40,510 nt of DNA from Bacillota bacterium. GTDB taxonomy: Bacteria; Bacillota; Sulfobacillia; Sulfobacillales; Sulfobacillaceae. Under the pieces are notes generated by a model. The model had not been told where the DNA came from and made no database searches. It was given only the letters and a program-made list of their open reading frames with translations. The translations under genes were made by a program, and so were the position numbers. Numbering within the stretch: the stretch's first letter is position 1; each line of letters opens with the position of its first letter. Positions 10,445 to 24,300 of this stretch are shown here, in pieces. The DNA lies in contig JAJYTS010000007.1 of NCBI GenBank assembly GCA_021792935.1, positions 1-40,510 of the forward strand, read 5' to 3'.

Positions 10445-10999
10445 TTATCGATGCTGGTGCAACGGCATCCCCAGCATGGTGAGCAAAACCTGGGCTTCTT
10501 CATCAGTCTGCGCGGTCGTGACCAAGGTGACGTCCATCCCTCTCAGCTTGTCAACCTTGTCATAATCCACCTCGGGAAAGATAATCTGCTCCTTGATGCC
10601 CAGCGTGTAGCCGCCCCGACCATCAAATCCTCGCGCCGACAATCCGCGAAAGTCCCGCACTCGAGGCAAGGCCACATAAAACAGCTTTTCCAAGAAGTCG
10701 TACATGCGCTGCCCCCGCAAGGTCACCTTAGCGCCAATCGCCATGCCTTCCCGGATCTTGAAGCTGGCGATAGACTTCTTGGCTCGCGTCACTAGAGGCT
10801 TTTGCCCGGTGATGGCCGCCAGGTCACTGACGGCGGCATCCATCGCCTTTGAATTGCCGACTGCATCCCCAACTCCCATATTGACGACAATCTTCGCCAC
10901 CTTGGGAACTTGCAAGGGGTTTTTATAGCGAAACCGCTCCATTAAGGCCGGAATGATTTCGGTCTGATAGCGCTCCTTTAGCGCCGACTCAATAGCCAT
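10445..10999 (-). CDS. rplE: 50S ribosomal protein L5
   Basis: [54 protein letters not shown]. Confidence 0.98.
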   Translation of the reverse strand: MAIESALKERYQTEIIPALMERFRYKNPLQVPKVAKIVVNMGVGDAVGNSKAMDAAVSDLAAITGQKPLVTRAKKSIASFKIREGMAIGAKVTLRGQRMYDFLEKLFYVALPRVRDFRGLSARGFDGRGGYTLGIKEQIIFPEVDYDKVDKLRGMDVTLVTTAQTDEEAQVLLTMLGMPLHQHR

Positions 11000-11022
11000 G
11001 GTCTCTTTGTTCCTTTCCGCAC

Positions 11023-11331
11023 TTAATCAAGCGAAGCCCCACAGTGCTTACAGGCCCGCACTTTCTTGCCGTTATCCAAGAACTTGTGCGCGATGCGGGT
11101 AGGCTTCTTGCAGGAAGTACATACTTTCAAAACGTTAGAGACATGAATGGGGGCTTCCTTGCTGATGATACCGCCCGCACTATTGAGGGAGGCCCGTTCG
11201 TGCCGCTTTACCATGTTCACCTTTTCCACGATGACCCGATTCTGCTTAGGGATGGCCGTCAAAATATGCCCTTCCTTACCCTTGTCACTCCCAGCTATCA
11301 CCCGCACCAGGTCGCCCTTTTTTACGTGCAC
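11023..11331 (-). CDS. rplX: 50S ribosomal protein L24 with C-terminal CxxC...CxxC ribbon
   Basis: GTG start after [32 protein letters not shown]...[33 protein letters not shown]. Confidence 0.96.
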   Translation of the reverse strand: MHVKKGDLVRVIAGSDKGKEGHILTAIPKQNRVIVEKVNMVKRHERASLNSAGGIISKEAPIHVSNVLKVCTSCKKPTRIAHKFLDNGKKVRACKHCGASLD

Positions 11332-11368
11332 CGCTAACCCCCCTTTTTGACCGCCCTGCCTCAACCGT

Positions 11369-11740
11369 TTAAAGAACCTCGGGAGCCAGGGAAATAATTT
11401 TCATATAATCCCGTTCCCGCAGCTCCCGGGCCACTGGTCCAAAGATGCGGGTTCCGCGGGGTTCTTTATCATCGCCGCGTAAAATCACGGCAGCGTTTTC
11501 ATCAAATTTGATATGGGAGCCATCCGTGCGGTTGCACCCGGTTTTGGTGCGCACAATTACGGCCTTTACAACATCGCCCTTTTTGACCACGCCCCCGGGC
11601 GAAGCCGACTTCACCGACGCCACGATGACATCGCCAATGTTCCCATATTTGCGGTACGAGCCACCCAAAACCCGGATGCACATCAGTTCCTTCGCGCCGG
11701 TATTGTCGGCCACCGCCAAGCGCGTTTGCGGCTGAATCAC
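11369..11740 (-). CDS. rplN: 50S ribosomal protein L14
   Basis: [27 protein letters not shown]. Confidence 0.98.
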   Translation of the reverse strand: MIQPQTRLAVADNTGAKELMCIRVLGGSYRKYGNIGDVIVASVKSASPGGVVKKGDVVKAVIVRTKTGCNRTDGSHIKFDENAAVILRGDDKEPRGTRIFGPVARELRERDYMKIISLAPEVL

Positions 11741-11769
11741 GGGTCACCCTCCTTCCCTCTTGCCAATGA

Positions 11770-12033
11770 CTAGTCCTCTTGATGACCCAAAACAGCAATC
11801 ACACGCCAATTTTTATCCTTGGATAAAGGCCGTGTCTCTTCAATGCGAACCCGATCGCCGGTACGGCAACGGTTCTCTTCATCGTGCGCCTTATACCGTT
11901 TGGTGCGGCGCATCCGCCGCCCATAAATGGGATGCGTCACCAGTGACTCCACCGCCACCACCACGGTCTTGTTCATCTTGTCACTCACAACCAGACCTTC
12001 ACGGGTTTTGCGCTTGCCCTGCACTTCCGCCAT
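11770..12033 (-). CDS. rpsQ: 30S ribosomal protein S17
   Basis: [44 protein letters not shown]. Confidence 0.98.
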   Translation of the reverse strand: MAEVQGKRKTREGLVVSDKMNKTVVVAVESLVTHPIYGRRMRRTKRYKAHDEENRCRTGDRVRIEETRPLSKDKNWRVIAVLGHQED

Positions 12034-12044
12034 CTCTGTCCCCC

Positions 12045-12248
12045 CTATCTCGCTGTCTCGCGAAGCTCACGCTCGCGAAGAATGGTGTGGACCCGCGCGA
12101 TATCCTTGCGAACTTGGCGGATGCGCATGGGGTTCTCCAATTGCGCCGTGGCCAGCTGGAACCGTAGGCGGAACAATTGCTCTTTGAGGGACTTCAGTTG
12201 GGCGGTCAGTTCATCCTGACTCATCTCTCGCAACTCTTTAGGCTTCAT
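12045..12248 (-). CDS. rpmC: 50S ribosomal protein L29
   Basis: [61 protein letters not shown]. Confidence 0.97.
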   Translation of the reverse strand: MKPKELREMSQDELTAQLKSLKEQLFRLRFQLATAQLENPMRIRQVRKDIARVHTILRERELRETAR

Positions 12249-12675
12249 GGGCATTCTCCCCTGACTGCTGTTCCCGCATGACGAACCGGGTCTTGATGGG
12301 CAGTTTGTGCTGCGCCAGCCGCATAGCCTCCCGCGCCACTTCCTCCGGCACCCCACTCAGTTCGAACATAATTCTGTCCGGCTTCACCACGGCCACCCAA
12401 AACTCCACGTTGCCCTTTCCAGACCCCTGCCGAGTCTCCGCAGGCTTCTTGGTTACGGGCTTGTCGGGAAAGATGGTGATCCAAACCTTGCCGCCTCGCC
12501 GAATATACCGAGTCAACGCGACACGGGCTGCCTCAATTTGGCGGTCGGTTATCCAGGCTGGTTCCAGAGCCTGCAGTCCATAATCACCAAAACTGAGGGC
12601 ATTCCCCCGATGGGCACGTCCCTTCATCCGTCCGCGATGCATCTTGCGATACTTTGTGCGCTTTGGCTGCAGCAC
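12238..12675 (-). CDS. rplP: 50S ribosomal protein L16
   Basis: GTG start: [52 protein letters not shown]. Confidence 0.97.
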   Translation of the reverse strand: MLQPKRTKYRKMHRGRMKGRAHRGNALSFGDYGLQALEPAWITDRQIEAARVALTRYIRRGGKVWITIFPDKPVTKKPAETRQGSGKGNVEFWVAVVKPDRIMFELSGVPEEVAREAMRLAQHKLPIKTRFVMREQQSGENAHEA

Positions 12676-12676
12676 G

Positions 12677-13351
12677 TTAGCGCCCTCCCTCCGAGACGGT
12701 TGCCGGCCGCCGATCCTTGCCGGGCAAAATCTGCCCCTTGTAAACCCAAACCTTAACTCCAATCACGCCATACGTGGTATGCGCTTCGGAAAAACCGTAG
12801 TCGATATCGGCTCGGAGCGTGTGAAGCGGAATCGACCCTTCCCAAGTCCATTCCCGCCGCGCGATCTCAGCGCCCCCCAACCGTCCGCTTACCATGATTT
12901 TTATGCCCTTAGCGTTCTGCCGCATGGCACGGCCCACGGACTGTTTCATGGCTCGCTTAAAGGCAATCCGCTTTTCCAACTGGCTGGCCACCGACTCCGC
13001 CACCAATTGCGCATCTGTTTCCGGGGTCTTGACTTCCACGATGTTGAGGTTGACCTGCTTCTTGGCTAACGCTTCCAAGTCCTTCTTCAACTGGTCCACA
13101 CCAACTCCGCCCTTGCCAATCACCATCCCAGGCTTGCCTGTGTGAACAGTAATCTTTAACTTGTTGGCCGCCCCGCGCTCAATCTCTACTCGCGAAATTC
13201 CCGCATTGTAATGCCGCTTTTTGATGAAACGGCGAATGGCATAATCCTCCGTCAATAGTTCGGGAGTAGTTTTCTCGGTTCCATACCAGCGGGAATCCCA
13301 ACCCTTGACGATGCCCAGCCTAAGCCCTTTTGGATGTACCTTCTGACCCAT
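12677..13351 (-). CDS. rpsC: 30S ribosomal protein S3
   Basis: [24 protein letters not shown]...KH domain GMVIGKGG. Confidence 0.98.
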   Translation of the reverse strand: MGQKVHPKGLRLGIVKGWDSRWYGTEKTTPELLTEDYAIRRFIKKRHYNAGISRVEIERGAANKLKITVHTGKPGMVIGKGGVGVDQLKKDLEALAKKQVNLNIVEVKTPETDAQLVAESVASQLEKRIAFKRAMKQSVGRAMRQNAKGIKIMVSGRLGGAEIARREWTWEGSIPLHTLRADIDYGFSEAHTTYGVIGVKVWVYKGQILPGKDRRPATVSEGGR

Positions 13352-13362
13352 GCTCTACCCCC

Positions 13363-13716
13363 TTAATTCCCGTGTCGCGGACGCAGCACCACGGATACAT
13401 GGCTGGTGCGCTTCAATATCGCAAAGGCCTGGCCGCGGCTGCGCGGATGAATCCGCTTCAAAATAGGTCCGCCATCCACCCAAATCTCCGCCACGTATAA
13501 ATCGCGCGCGTCCAAGTCATGATTGTTCTGCGCATTGGCGGCCGCGCTCTGTATAAGCTTCGCCACCACTTTGGACGCCCGCTTGGGCGTATGCCGCAAT
13601 ATGGCCATGGCGTCACGCAAATTCTTTCCGCGCACCAAATTCACCACAATGCGGACCTTGCGCGGGGCGATGCGCACATGGCGTACGTGCGCACGGGCCT
13701 CAGCCGCTTCTCCCAT
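13363..13716 (-). CDS. rplV: 50S ribosomal protein L22
   Basis: ARAHVRHVRIAPRKVRIVVNLVRGKNLRDAMAIL...RIHPRSRGQAF. Confidence 0.98.
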   Translation of the reverse strand: MGEAAEARAHVRHVRIAPRKVRIVVNLVRGKNLRDAMAILRHTPKRASKVVAKLIQSAAANAQNNHDLDARDLYVAEIWVDGGPILKRIHPRSRGQAFAILKRTSHVSVVLRPRHGN

Positions 13717-13730
13717 AAACTACGCCCCTC

Positions 13731-14015
13731 CTATCGCATGCCGGTTGACCGCTCCGACTTGTCCGCATGCCCCTTAAACGTGCGGGTAGGGGCGAACTCG
13801 CCGAGCTTATGGCCAACCATTTCTTCACTAATGTAAATGGGCACGTGCCGACGCCCATCATGAACCGCTATCGTATGCCCGACCATATCGGGAACGATGG
13901 TGGAAGCTCGCGACCAGGTCTTGACAACCTTCTTTTCGCGCCGCTCGTTTTGCCCCTGGATCTTCTTCAAGAGGCTTTCTTGGATATAAGGTCCCTTTTT
14001 GACTGAACGACCCAT
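13731..14015 (-). CDS. rpsS: 30S ribosomal protein S19
   Basis: [19 protein letters not shown]...[25 protein letters not shown]. Confidence 0.98.
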   Translation of the reverse strand: MGRSVKKGPYIQESLLKKIQGQNERREKKVVKTWSRASTIVPDMVGHTIAVHDGRRHVPIYISEEMVGHKLGEFAPTRTFKGHADKSERSTGMR

Positions 14016-14025
14016 GCTATGCCTC

Positions 14026-14853
14026 CTACTTGCGCCGTCGGACGATTAACCGGTCCGAGGACTTCCGCTTCTTACGGGTTTTCTTCCCGAGCGCTGGCTT
14101 GCCCCAAGGCGTGACAGGATGCTTGCGGCCAATTGGCGCCTTGCCTTCTCCACCACCATGAGGGTGATCGACCGGGTTCATGACGACGCCGCGCACCGTC
14201 GGGCGCTTGCCGGCCCAGCGGTTGCGACCCGCTTTGCCAATGGTAATATTCTCATGCTCCACGTTTCCCACTTGTCCCACGGTCGCCATACACTGCACCG
14301 GAACCCGGCGCAATTCGCTTGAGGGCAGCCGCAAAAGCGCGTAGCGCCCTTCTTTGGCGGCCAGTTGAGCAGAAGTCCCAGCGGAACGAGCCAATTGCGC
14401 CCCGCGCCCGGGATGCATCTCCACCGCATGCACTACTGTGCCCACGGGGATGTCGGCCAGCGGCATGGCGTTCCCCGGCTTAATATCCGAACCGGCCCCG
14501 GCCACCACCGTGTCGCCAACTTTTAGACCGAGCGGAGCCAGAATGTAAGCCTTCTCCCCGTCCTGGTAGTGCAACAGGGCGATGCGCGCCGTCCGGAACG
14601 GGTCATACTCAATCGCGGCCACTTGCGCCGGGACATTCAGCTTTTGCCGTTTGAAGTCGACCACGCGATAGAGCCGCTTGGTTCCCCCTCCACGGTGCCG
14701 CACCGTAATACGACCATAATGATTGCGGCCGGCTTTGCGATGCATTCCCACGGTTAAAGACTTTTCCGGCTCGCTCTTGGTAATTTCCTGAAAAGTTGAG
14801 ACTGTCATCTGCCGAACTCCGGGGGAGGTCGGTTTCATTTTACGAACTGGCAT
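14026..14853 (-). CDS. rplB: 50S ribosomal protein L2
   Basis: [21 protein letters not shown]...[30 protein letters not shown]. Confidence 0.98.
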   Translation of the reverse strand: MPVRKMKPTSPGVRQMTVSTFQEITKSEPEKSLTVGMHRKAGRNHYGRITVRHRGGGTKRLYRVVDFKRQKLNVPAQVAAIEYDPFRTARIALLHYQDGEKAYILAPLGLKVGDTVVAGAGSDIKPGNAMPLADIPVGTVVHAVEMHPGRGAQLARSAGTSAQLAAKEGRYALLRLPSSELRRVPVQCMATVGQVGNVEHENITIGKAGRNRWAGKRPTVRGVVMNPVDHPHGGGEGKAPIGRKHPVTPWGKPALGKKTRKKRKSSDRLIVRRRK

Positions 14854-14870
14854 AGTGCCCTCCTCCTTCG

Positions 14871-15155
14871 TTAGACTCCTTCAAACAATTCAATGCTGTC
14901 ATCGGCGACCAAAGTCACAATGGCCTTCTTCCAGCGAGGGGTGCGACCCACGGAATACCCACGGCGCCGAGTCTTGCCGGGAACCCACATGGTGTTAACC
15001 TTTACCACTCGTACTTTGAAGATTTGTTCGACCGCCTCCCGGACCTGCACCTTATTCGCCCGGGCGTCCACCTCAAAGGTATATTTGTTGAGCGCCATGG
15101 CGTCGGTGCTGGACTCCGTGACTACAGGCCGCACTAGCACGTCGTACCGATTCAT
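14871..15155 (-). CDS. rplW: 50S ribosomal protein L23
   Basis: [52 protein letters not shown]. Confidence 0.97.
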   Translation of the reverse strand: MNRYDVLVRPVVTESSTDAMALNKYTFEVDARANKVQVREAVEQIFKVRVVKVNTMWVPGKTRRRGYSVGRTPRWKKAIVTLVADDSIELFEGV

Positions 15156-15778
15156 GAGCTGAACACTCCTTCCACCGCTCCCACGGCGTCCCGATCGAAG
15201 ACCAGCCGATGATACTTCAAGAGACTATAGGCATCCAAACTTCCCGCGGTGGTCGCGTGAACGTCCTTAATATTGCGGAGAGACAGCTTGAGCGACTCTT
15301 GCGGCTGGGCCGTCACAAATAGTACATTGCGCCCCAATTCGAGCCGATCCAACGCCTCAATCAACTGGCGAGTCTTGACCTCCGGCAGGCTGAGTGTGTC
15401 AATGACCATCAGCTCCTGATCACGCAATTTGGCCGACAGCGCCTGACGAATGGCGGCACGCCGCATCTTCTTAGGAAACCGCATGCTGTAATCCCGGGCA
15501 TGAGGGCCAAACGCCACCCCACCATGCCGCCAATGGGGAGCTCGAGTCGTTCCGGCTCGCGCGCGCCCAGTGCCCTTCTGGCGCCAGGGCTTGCGGCCTC
15601 CCCCGCGCACCTCGCTGCGGGTCTTGGTTTCCGCCCGCCCGCTGCGGCGGTTGGCGAGATGAACCATAACCGCCTGGTGCAATAGAGCTTTATTGGTAGG
15701 CACATCAAACACGCGCTCGGACAATTCTAGTTCGCCGACGACCTCACCGGCCAAGTTGTACACATTGACGGTCGGCAT
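15152..15778 (-). CDS. rplD: 50S ribosomal protein L4
   Basis: [40 protein letters not shown]. Confidence 0.98.
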   Translation of the reverse strand: MPTVNVYNLAGEVVGELELSERVFDVPTNKALLHQAVMVHLANRRSGRAETKTRSEVRGGGRKPWRQKGTGRARAGTTRAPHWRHGGVAFGPHARDYSMRFPKKMRRAAIRQALSAKLRDQELMVIDTLSLPEVKTRQLIEALDRLELGRNVLFVTAQPQESLKLSLRNIKDVHATTAGSLDAYSLLKYHRLVFDRDAVGAVEGVFSS

Positions 15779-16429
15779 CTACACGGCCCCCTTCCGATTG
15801 CGCACGGATTCCCGCACCATTACCAGCGATCCCTTGGGCCCCGGAACGGAACCGCGAACCAGCAACAGATTGCGGTCCGCATCCACCCGCACCACCGTTA
15901 GGCGTAGAGTGGTGACTCGTTGATGGCCCATGTGCCCCGGCAGGCGCCGGCCGGGATGCACGCGACCGCCCCCGCCTGACGTCCGTGACCCTAACGAACC
16001 CACGCGGCGATGATATTTGGAACCGTGGGTGGTGGGGCCCCGATGGAAACCCCAGCGCTTAATGACGCCAGCAAAACCTTTACCTTTGCTGGTGCCCGTC
16101 ACGTCCACGATGTCCCCGGCCGCGAACGTCTCATCCACCTTCACGAACTGCCCGGACTCCAACTCGACCGCGCCGGGTAGGCGGAATTCGCGAACATACC
16201 GCGCCGGATTTACTCCGCGTTGTGAATAGTCCAATCGCTGGGCATGGGCGATCTTGTGTTCTCGAATCGCGCCAACCCCTAACTGCACCGCCTCATACCC
16301 ATCCCGCTCACGCGTGCGCACTCGCAGCACCTGATTGGGTTCGGCGTGAATTACCGTTACTGGAATGGCACGGCCCTCATCGTCAAAGACCTGGGTCATC
16401 CCCAGTTTCAATCCCATAATTCCCTTCAT
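15779..16429 (-). CDS. rplC: 50S ribosomal protein L3
   Basis: MKGIMGLKLGMTQVFDDEGRAIPVTVI...GTSKGKGFAGVIKRWGFHRGPTTHGSKYHR. Confidence 0.98.
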   Translation of the reverse strand: MKGIMGLKLGMTQVFDDEGRAIPVTVIHAEPNQVLRVRTRERDGYEAVQLGVGAIREHKIAHAQRLDYSQRGVNPARYVREFRLPGAVELESGQFVKVDETFAAGDIVDVTGTSKGKGFAGVIKRWGFHRGPTTHGSKYHRRVGSLGSRTSGGGGRVHPGRRLPGHMGHQRVTTLRLTVVRVDADRNLLLVRGSVPGPKGSLVMVRESVRNRKGAV

Positions 16430-16442
16430 GATGTCCCCCTGC

Positions 16443-16751
16443 CTACAGCTTAATCTCGATATCCACTCCCGCAGGCAGATCCAGGCGCATCAACGCGTTA
16501 ACAGTCTTTTGGCTCGGATCCATGATGTCTATGAGACGCTTATGGATACGGCGTTCAAATTGCTCGCGAATGTCCTTTTCCCCATTGGGCGCGGTCAAGA
16601 TCGTGTAGATCGTCTTTTCCGTCGGCAGCGGGATCGGGCCAGAGACTGAGGCGCCATTGCGCCTGGCAGTCTCCACGATCCGTACCGCGGACTGATCCAG
16701 CACCTCGTGATCATAGGCTTTCAGTCGTATGCGAATCTTCTGCTGGGCCAC
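16443..16751 (-). CDS. rpsJ: 30S ribosomal protein S10
   Basis: [41 protein letters not shown]. Confidence 0.98.
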   Translation of the reverse strand: MAQQKIRIRLKAYDHEVLDQSAVRIVETARRNGASVSGPIPLPTEKTIYTILTAPNGEKDIREQFERRIHKRLIDIMDPSQKTVNALMRLDLPAGVDIEIKL

Positions 16752-16772
16752 TACTGTCTCCCCCTACCTAAA

Positions 16773-17975
<1,203 letters not shown>

Positions 17976-18048
17976 TGAGATGGTACCCTCCTCTGATTGC
18001 TATCCGGCCCTGGCCTCTACACCCGGGTCTTTGGCATTCGTCACATTT

Positions 18049-20124
18049 TTATTGCTTAGACTTAATGACCTGTTCGGTCACATGGCGTGGCGCTTCCTCA
18101 TAATGCGAGAACTGCATAGTGTAGGTGCCGCGCCCTTGAGTACGGGACCGCAAGTCGGTGGCGTACCCGAACATTTCCGCTAGGGGAACAAAACCCCGAA
18201 TGGCCTGCACTCCACCCGGCCGAGGCTCCATTCCCTCAATCCGTCCGCGGCGCGCGTTAAGGTCGCCGATGATGTCCCCCATGTAGTCCTCGGGAACCAC
18301 CACTTCCACGGACATCAAAGGCTCCAGCAACACCGGACTGGCTTTGCGGGCACCCTCTTTAAATCCAATGGATCCCGCGATCTTAAAGGCCATTTCACTG
18401 GAGTCGACCTCGTGATAGGAGCCGTCAAAAATGGTGGTGCGCACGTCAATCGTGGGATATCCACCCAGCACACCGGATTGCATGGCCTCCTTGACGCCCG
18501 ACTCAACGGCCGGAATGTACTCTCGAGGAACCACGCCACCCACAATTTTATTGACGAACTCGAATCCTTGACCGGGCTCCAGAGGTTCTAGCTTCAGCCA
18601 CACATGACCGTACTGGCCGCGGCCTCCACTTTGCCGGATGAATTTCCCTTCCGCCTCCACCGCCTTGCGGATGGTCTCTTTATAAGCCACCTGCGGCTTG
18701 CCGACGTTGGCCTGCACCTTAAATTCGCGCAAGAGCCGGTCCACAATAATTTCCAGGTGTAATTCACCCATTCCGGAAATAATAGTTTGGCCGGTTTCAG
18801 TATCGGTGTACAGTCGGAAGGTAGGATCTTCCTCCGCCAACTTACCCAAAGCCACTCCCATCTTGTCCTGGTCAGCTTTGGTCTTGGGCTCAATGGCAAC
18901 GGAGATCACGGGTTCGGGAAACACCATGGACTCTAATAATATGGGGTGCGCTTCGTCCGCTAGCGTGTCTCCGGTTCCCGTATCCTTTAGACCGACGGCA
19001 GCGGCAATATCGCCGCTGTAGACTGTATCAATCTCTGAGCGATGATTGGCGTGCATTTGCAGGATACGGCCAATGCGCTCGCGCCGTCCCTTGGTCACGT
19101 TGTACACGTATGAGCCGGAAGTTAACTTGCCGGAATAGACCCGGAAAAATGCCAACTTGCCCACAAACGGGTCCGTCATAATCTTAAAAGCCAACGCGGA
19201 AAAGGAGGCGTCGTCGGACACTACGCGGCTTGCCTCTTCCTCCGTAGCGGGGTCGACTCCCCTGGGGGCATCGACATCCAAAGGAGACGGCAAGTAATCG
19301 ACAACCGCGTCCAATAAGGGCTGCACTCCTTTGTTGCGGTAAGAGGACCCACACAACACCGGGACCAAGCGGTTGGCAATCGTGCCCTGCCGCAAGGCCG
19401 TACGAACTTCTTCCTCAGTGATTTCTTCGCCCTCAAGATACTTTTCCATGATGGCATCATCCACATCGGCGCAGGCCTCTAACAGCATCTGGCGGCGTTC
19501 ATCGGCAATTTCCTTAAGATCCTCGGGGATAGACTGATATTCCCCGCGAGTGCCCAAATCATCAGAATAAAAATAGGCCTGCATGCGAACCAAGTCTATC
19601 AACCCGCGAAAACTATCCTCCGCTCCGACCGGCCATTGAATGGCGACCGGGTTGGCACCCAGACGGCTCTTAATTTGATTCACACACATGCTGAAGTCCG
19701 CCCCAACAATGTCCATCTTATTAATGTAGGCCATTCGCGGGACGCCATACTTGTCAGCTTGCCGCCACACCGTTTCTGATTGCGGCTCAACGCCACCCTT
19801 GGCATCAAAAACGGCGATGGCGCCATCCAATACTCTAAGGGACCTCTCCACTTCGACCGTAAAGTCCACGTGGCCGGGCGTGTCGATAATGTTGATTCGA
19901 CACTCGCGCCATTGCGCCGTGGTGGCCGCGGAGGTGATGGTAATGCCCCGCTCCTGCTCCTGGGCCATCCAGTCCATGGTCGCGGTCCCTTCATGCACTT
20001 CACCAAGCTTATGCACAATACCCGTATAAAATAGAATGCGCTCAGTAGTCGTGGTTTTGCCCGCGTCGATATGCGCCATAATCCCAATATTACGGGTTCG
20101 GTCCAAGCTGAATTGACGAGCCAT
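18049..20124 (-). CDS. fusA: Elongation factor G
   Basis: [26 protein letters not shown]...[14 protein letters not shown]...[16 protein letters not shown]. Confidence 0.98.
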   Translation of the reverse strand: MARQFSLDRTRNIGIMAHIDAGKTTTTERILFYTGIVHKLGEVHEGTATMDWMAQEQERGITITSAATTAQWRECRINIIDTPGHVDFTVEVERSLRVLDGAIAVFDAKGGVEPQSETVWRQADKYGVPRMAYINKMDIVGADFSMCVNQIKSRLGANPVAIQWPVGAEDSFRGLIDLVRMQAYFYSDDLGTRGEYQSIPEDLKEIADERRQMLLEACADVDDAIMEKYLEGEEITEEEVRTALRQGTIANRLVPVLCGSSYRNKGVQPLLDAVVDYLPSPLDVDAPRGVDPATEEEASRVVSDDASFSALAFKIMTDPFVGKLAFFRVYSGKLTSGSYVYNVTKGRRERIGRILQMHANHRSEIDTVYSGDIAAAVGLKDTGTGDTLADEAHPILLESMVFPEPVISVAIEPKTKADQDKMGVALGKLAEEDPTFRLYTDTETGQTIISGMGELHLEIIVDRLLREFKVQANVGKPQVAYKETIRKAVEAEGKFIRQSGGRGQYGHVWLKLEPLEPGQGFEFVNKIVGGVVPREYIPAVESGVKEAMQSGVLGGYPTIDVRTTIFDGSYHEVDSSEMAFKIAGSIGFKEGARKASPVLLEPLMSVEVVVPEDYMGDIIGDLNARRGRIEGMEPRPGGVQAIRGFVPLAEMFGYATDLRSRTQGRGTYTMQFSHYEEAPRHVTEQVIKSKQ

Positions 20125-20141
20125 AACCGACGAATTCCCTC

Positions 20142-20612
20142 CTACCAGCGATAGTGCGCGAAAGCTTTGTTGGCTTCGGCCATCCGATGAGTTTCGTCCC
20201 GCTTTTTCACGGCGCCTCCGGCGTTTTGAGCCGCATCCAGCAGTTCAGCGGCCAGCCGCTCCTGCATGGAGCGCTCGCCCCGCTTCCGTGAAAACTGTAC
20301 CAGCCAGCGAATGGCTAACGAAGTCCGGCGGTTGGGCCGCACTTCCATAGGCACCTGATAGGTCGCGCCACCGACACGCCGGGGGCGAACCTCAAGAAGC
20401 GGTGTCGCGTTCTTTACGGCGTTTTCAAAAACCTCCAACGCTTCCTTGCCCGACTTCTCGGCTATAACATCAAACGCACCGTAGACAATTCGCTCGGCCA
20501 AGTTCTTCTTGCCGCTCATCATCACTTTGTTGATAAACTTTGCCACTAACGGGCTCTGATACACCGGGTCGCACTCGATCTCGCGCGCCACAACGGTTCC
20601 ACGCCTCGGCAT
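20142..20612 (-). CDS. rpsG: 30S ribosomal protein S7
   Basis: [44 protein letters not shown]. Confidence 0.98.
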   Translation of the reverse strand: MPRRGTVVAREIECDPVYQSPLVAKFINKVMMSGKKNLAERIVYGAFDVIAEKSGKEALEVFENAVKNATPLLEVRPRRVGGATYQVPMEVRPNRRTSLAIRWLVQFSRKRGERSMQERLAAELLDAAQNAGGAVKKRDETHRMAEANKAFAHYRW

Positions 20613-20624
20613 GATTCTCCCCCT

Positions 20625-21011
20625 TTACTTCTTGGCGCCGGGTTGGTTTTTCTTGGCTCCATACTTGGAGCGTCCTTGAGCCCGCTTCTGTACGCCGCCC
20701 GTGTCCAAGGTGCCGCGAATGATGTGGTATCGCACTCCCGGCAAGTCTCGCACACGCCCTCCCCGAACCAGCACCACGCTGTGCTCCTGCAGATTGTGCC
20801 CAATCCCAGGAATATAGGCTGTCACTTCCTGACCGTTGGTCAAGCGCACACGCGCCACCTTGCGCAAAGCCGAATTCGGCTTTTTGGGAGTAACAGTCTT
20901 CACGCTGATGCACACTCCCCGCTTTTGCGGGTTCTTCTGCAATGCCGGCGCGGCCGACTTGCGCTTGGCCTTCTTGCGTCCATTGCGAACTAATTGATTA
21001 ATGGTCGGCAC
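20625..21011 (-). CDS. rpsL: 30S ribosomal protein S12
   Basis: [14 protein letters not shown]...[54 protein letters not shown]. Confidence 0.98.
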   Translation of the reverse strand: MPTINQLVRNGRKKAKRKSAAPALQKNPQKRGVCISVKTVTPKKPNSALRKVARVRLTNGQEVTAYIPGIGHNLQEHSVVLVRGGRVRDLPGVRYHIIRGTLDTGGVQKRAQGRSKYGAKKNQPGAKK

Positions 21012-21026
21012 TCGTCCGCCCCCTTC

Positions 21027-21287
21027 CTAATTCCCGGGTGCCTCACGACTAACCGCCGCACAAGCGGCACCCACTTCGATTCCGCACAACCGGCCTAATT
21101 CGTGCATAGAATCGACATAATAAATCGGTATCTGGTTGGCGCGGCATCGCTCTTCAATCTCACGCAATATGGCCGTATCAGCATCGCGCGCCACGAAAAC
21201 TGCCCGCGCGCCACGCCGAATTTGCTTCATCGTTTCCCGGCGACCGACCACCCGGTGCCGGAAATCTTTGAGCACGGCCTTATCCAC
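21027..21287 (-). CDS. Ribosomal protein L7Ae-like (YbxF/RplGB family)
   Basis: 86 aa; VGRRETMKQIRRGARAVFVARDADTAILREIEERCRANQIPIYYVDSMHELGRLCGIEVGAACAAV; canonical position rpoC/rpsL. Confidence 0.92.
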   Translation of the reverse strand: MDKAVLKDFRHRVVGRRETMKQIRRGARAVFVARDADTAILREIEERCRANQIPIYYVDSMHELGRLCGIEVGAACAAVSREAPGN

Positions 21288-21328
21288 GGCATTTCCTCCC
21301 GGCCATCCTCGTTAAGACACACTAGGGT

Positions 21329-21357
21329 ATTCTATCACCGCCATAAAGGCGTGTCAA
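21329..21357 (-). promoter_or_regulatory. Sigma-A-like promoter for L7Ae-rpsL-rpsG-fusA-tuf operon
   Basis: Minus strand TTGACA-N17(CGCCTTTATGGCGGTGA)-TAGAAT, about 45 nt upstream of the L7Ae-like start. Confidence 0.8.
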
Positions 21358-21398
21358 CGCGATAATAAGCTTGACGCGCGACACGCCCGACAGGCGTT

Positions 21399-24300
21399 TT
21401 ACCGGTACAACTCAGCGTCGCTGGACTCTTCTTCGGCAATCACGGCGGCGTTGCGATACCGCGACATCCCCGTTCCCGCCGGCACCAACTTGCCGATAAT
21501 GACATTTTCCTTCAGGCCCAACAAAGGATCCCGCTTACCCTTAATGGAAGCCTCCGTCAAAACCCGCGTGGTTTCCTGGAATGAAGCGGCGGACAAGAAG
21601 GAGTCGGTTGCCAATGACGCCTTGGTTATTCCCAGCACCACCGGCTTTGCCACGGCAGGAGACTGCCCCTGCATCAAGACCTTGGCGTTTTCATCCTCAA
21701 ACTCGAAGCGATCCACCAAGGAACCGGGCAGCATCCCGGTATCGCCGGCCTCGTCCACCTTAATCTTGCGCATCATCTGCCGCACCATGACTTCGATATG
21801 CTTGTCGTTAATATCGACGCCCTGCACCCGATAGACGCGCTGCACCTCATGCAGAAGATACTCCTGCACCCCGCGGGGCCCCAGGACACGCAAGAGATCA
21901 TGGGGATTGACAGATCCTTCGGTCAGTTCCTGACCTTCCCGCACCCGGTCGCCCTCATGCACTTTCAGACGAGATCCGAACGGCACCACATAGACATGCG
22001 TGTCCGCTTCCGCGTCGGCGGTGACGGAAATTTCGCGGCGGCCCCGGTTCTCGCCAATGTGAACCACTCCCGCAACCTCGGAAATAATGGCCTGGCCTTT
22101 GGGTTTGCGGGCTTCGAACAACTCCTCCACACGGGGAAGACCTTGCGTGATGTCGTCTCCGGCCACGCCGCCCATATGGAAAGTGCGCATGGTTAACTGC
22201 GTTCCCGGCTCGCCGATGGACTGAGCGGCAATAATGCCCACCGCCTCACCCACTTCCACAATCCGGCCGGTGGCCAGATTGCGGCCATAGCAGGAGACGC
22301 ACACCCCATACCGAGATTGGCAAGTCAAGACACTGCGAACGGTCGTCTCCAACAGGCCAGACCCAACAATCTCACGGGCCGCGTCCTCATCGATCACATA
22401 ATTGGCTTGCACCATCACGGCGCCCATCTCGGGGTGGATGATATCCTCGGTCGCCACCCGGCCCACAAGCCGCTCCTCAAATCCCTCAATCACTTGGCCG
22501 CCGTCTTTAATCTCCCGCACCACCGTGCCTTCATTGGTGCCGCAGTCAATCTCGCGGACAATAACGTCTTGCGCCACATCCACCAGCCGTCGGGTCAAGT
22601 AACCGGAGTCAGCGGTTCTTAACGCGGTATCCGCCAACCCTTTACGAGCTCCGTGAGTTGAGGTGAAGTATTCCAGCACCGTCAATCCCTCGCGGAAGTT
22701 CGCCCGAATAGGAAGCTCGATAATGCGTCCGGACGGATCCGCCATCAGTCCCCGCATTCCCGCCAGCTGCGAGATTTGCTGCACATTGCCTCGAGCTCCC
22801 GACGTGGCCATCATGTATACGGAATTAATCGGGTCCATGTTGTCCATGAGAGCTTGGGTGACACGCTCCTTGGCTCGCGTCCACACCTCAATCACCCGCT
22901 CATAACGCTCGTCAGCCGTAATTAACCCACGGCGATACTGCCTGGCCACTTGGGTAACCTCGGCTTCCGCCTCCTCCAAGATAGCCTTTTTCTGCGCGGG
23001 AATATTGATGTCGGCCACGGAGATGGTAATGCCAGCCCGGGTGGCGTAACTGAATCCCAACGCTTTCACCCGGTCCAAGACTTCCGCTGTAATTTGATTG
23101 CCAAACAGGCGGAAAAGGTCTGCGACCAACACACCTAGTATTTTCCGATCCACCACTTTATCAATGAAGCGTAATTCCTTGGGCAGCGCGTCATTGAATA
23201 AAAACCGCCCCAGGGTTGATTCGCGCCGTTCACCGTCATAGCGCATGACGACCCGTGCCTGCAAGTCCAGCACGCCTTCCTGGTACGCCATTTCCCCTTC
23301 TTTAAGATCGGCCAGAATCATACCCCCGCCGCGGGCATCATCCCGGTCCATGGTTAAATAGTACGACCCCAGCACCATGTCTTGAGTCGGCGTGACCACC
23401 GGGCGGCCATCCTTCGGGTTTAAGATGTTCTGAGACGACAGCATCAAGATGCGAGCCTCCGCCTGCGCCTCCGCGGACAAGGGCACATGCACCGCCATCT
23501 GGTCGCCGTCAAAGTCGGCGTTATAGGCGGTACATACCAAGGGATGAATCTGAATAGCCCGCCCCTCTACCAACACTGGCTCGAAGGCCTGAATCCCCAA
23601 TCGATGCAAGGTGGGAGCACGGTTGAGCAAGACCGGATGCTCGCGGATGACATCTTCCAAAACATCCCAGACTTCGTCACGAACCCGCTCGACCATGCGC
23701 TTAGCCGACTTAATGTTATGGGCATAGCCTTCGTTGACCAGCTTTTTCATCACGAAAGGCTTAAACAGTTCCAACGCCATTTCTTTTGGCAGCCCACACT
23801 GATGCATTTTTAGATTGGGGCCCACCACAATCACGGAGCGGCCGGAATAGTCGACCCGCTTTCCCAGTAGGTTTTGCCGAAACCGACCCTGTTTTCCTTT
23901 CAGCATATCCGAAAGCGACTTTAAAGGACGGTTGCCGGGTCCCGTGACCGGCCGACCCCGACGGCCATTGTCAATCAGCGCATCCACCGCTTCTTGCAGC
24001 ATGCGCTTTTCGTTGCGAACAATAATGTCTGGGGCTCCCAAATCCAACAACCGCTTTAATCGGTTGTTGCGGTTAATCACCCGCCGGTAGAGATCGTTCA
24101 AATCGGAGGTGGCAAACCGCCCGCCATCCAACTGCACCATGGGGCGAAGATCAGGCGGTATCACGGGAATCACGTCAATAATCATCCATTCCGGGCGATT
24201 GCCGGAACCCCGGAAGGCTTCGACCACTTCCAGCCGACGAATGGCGCGAATGCGGCGCTGCCCCGTGGAGGAGTTCAACTCTTCACGCAGTTCGTCCGCC

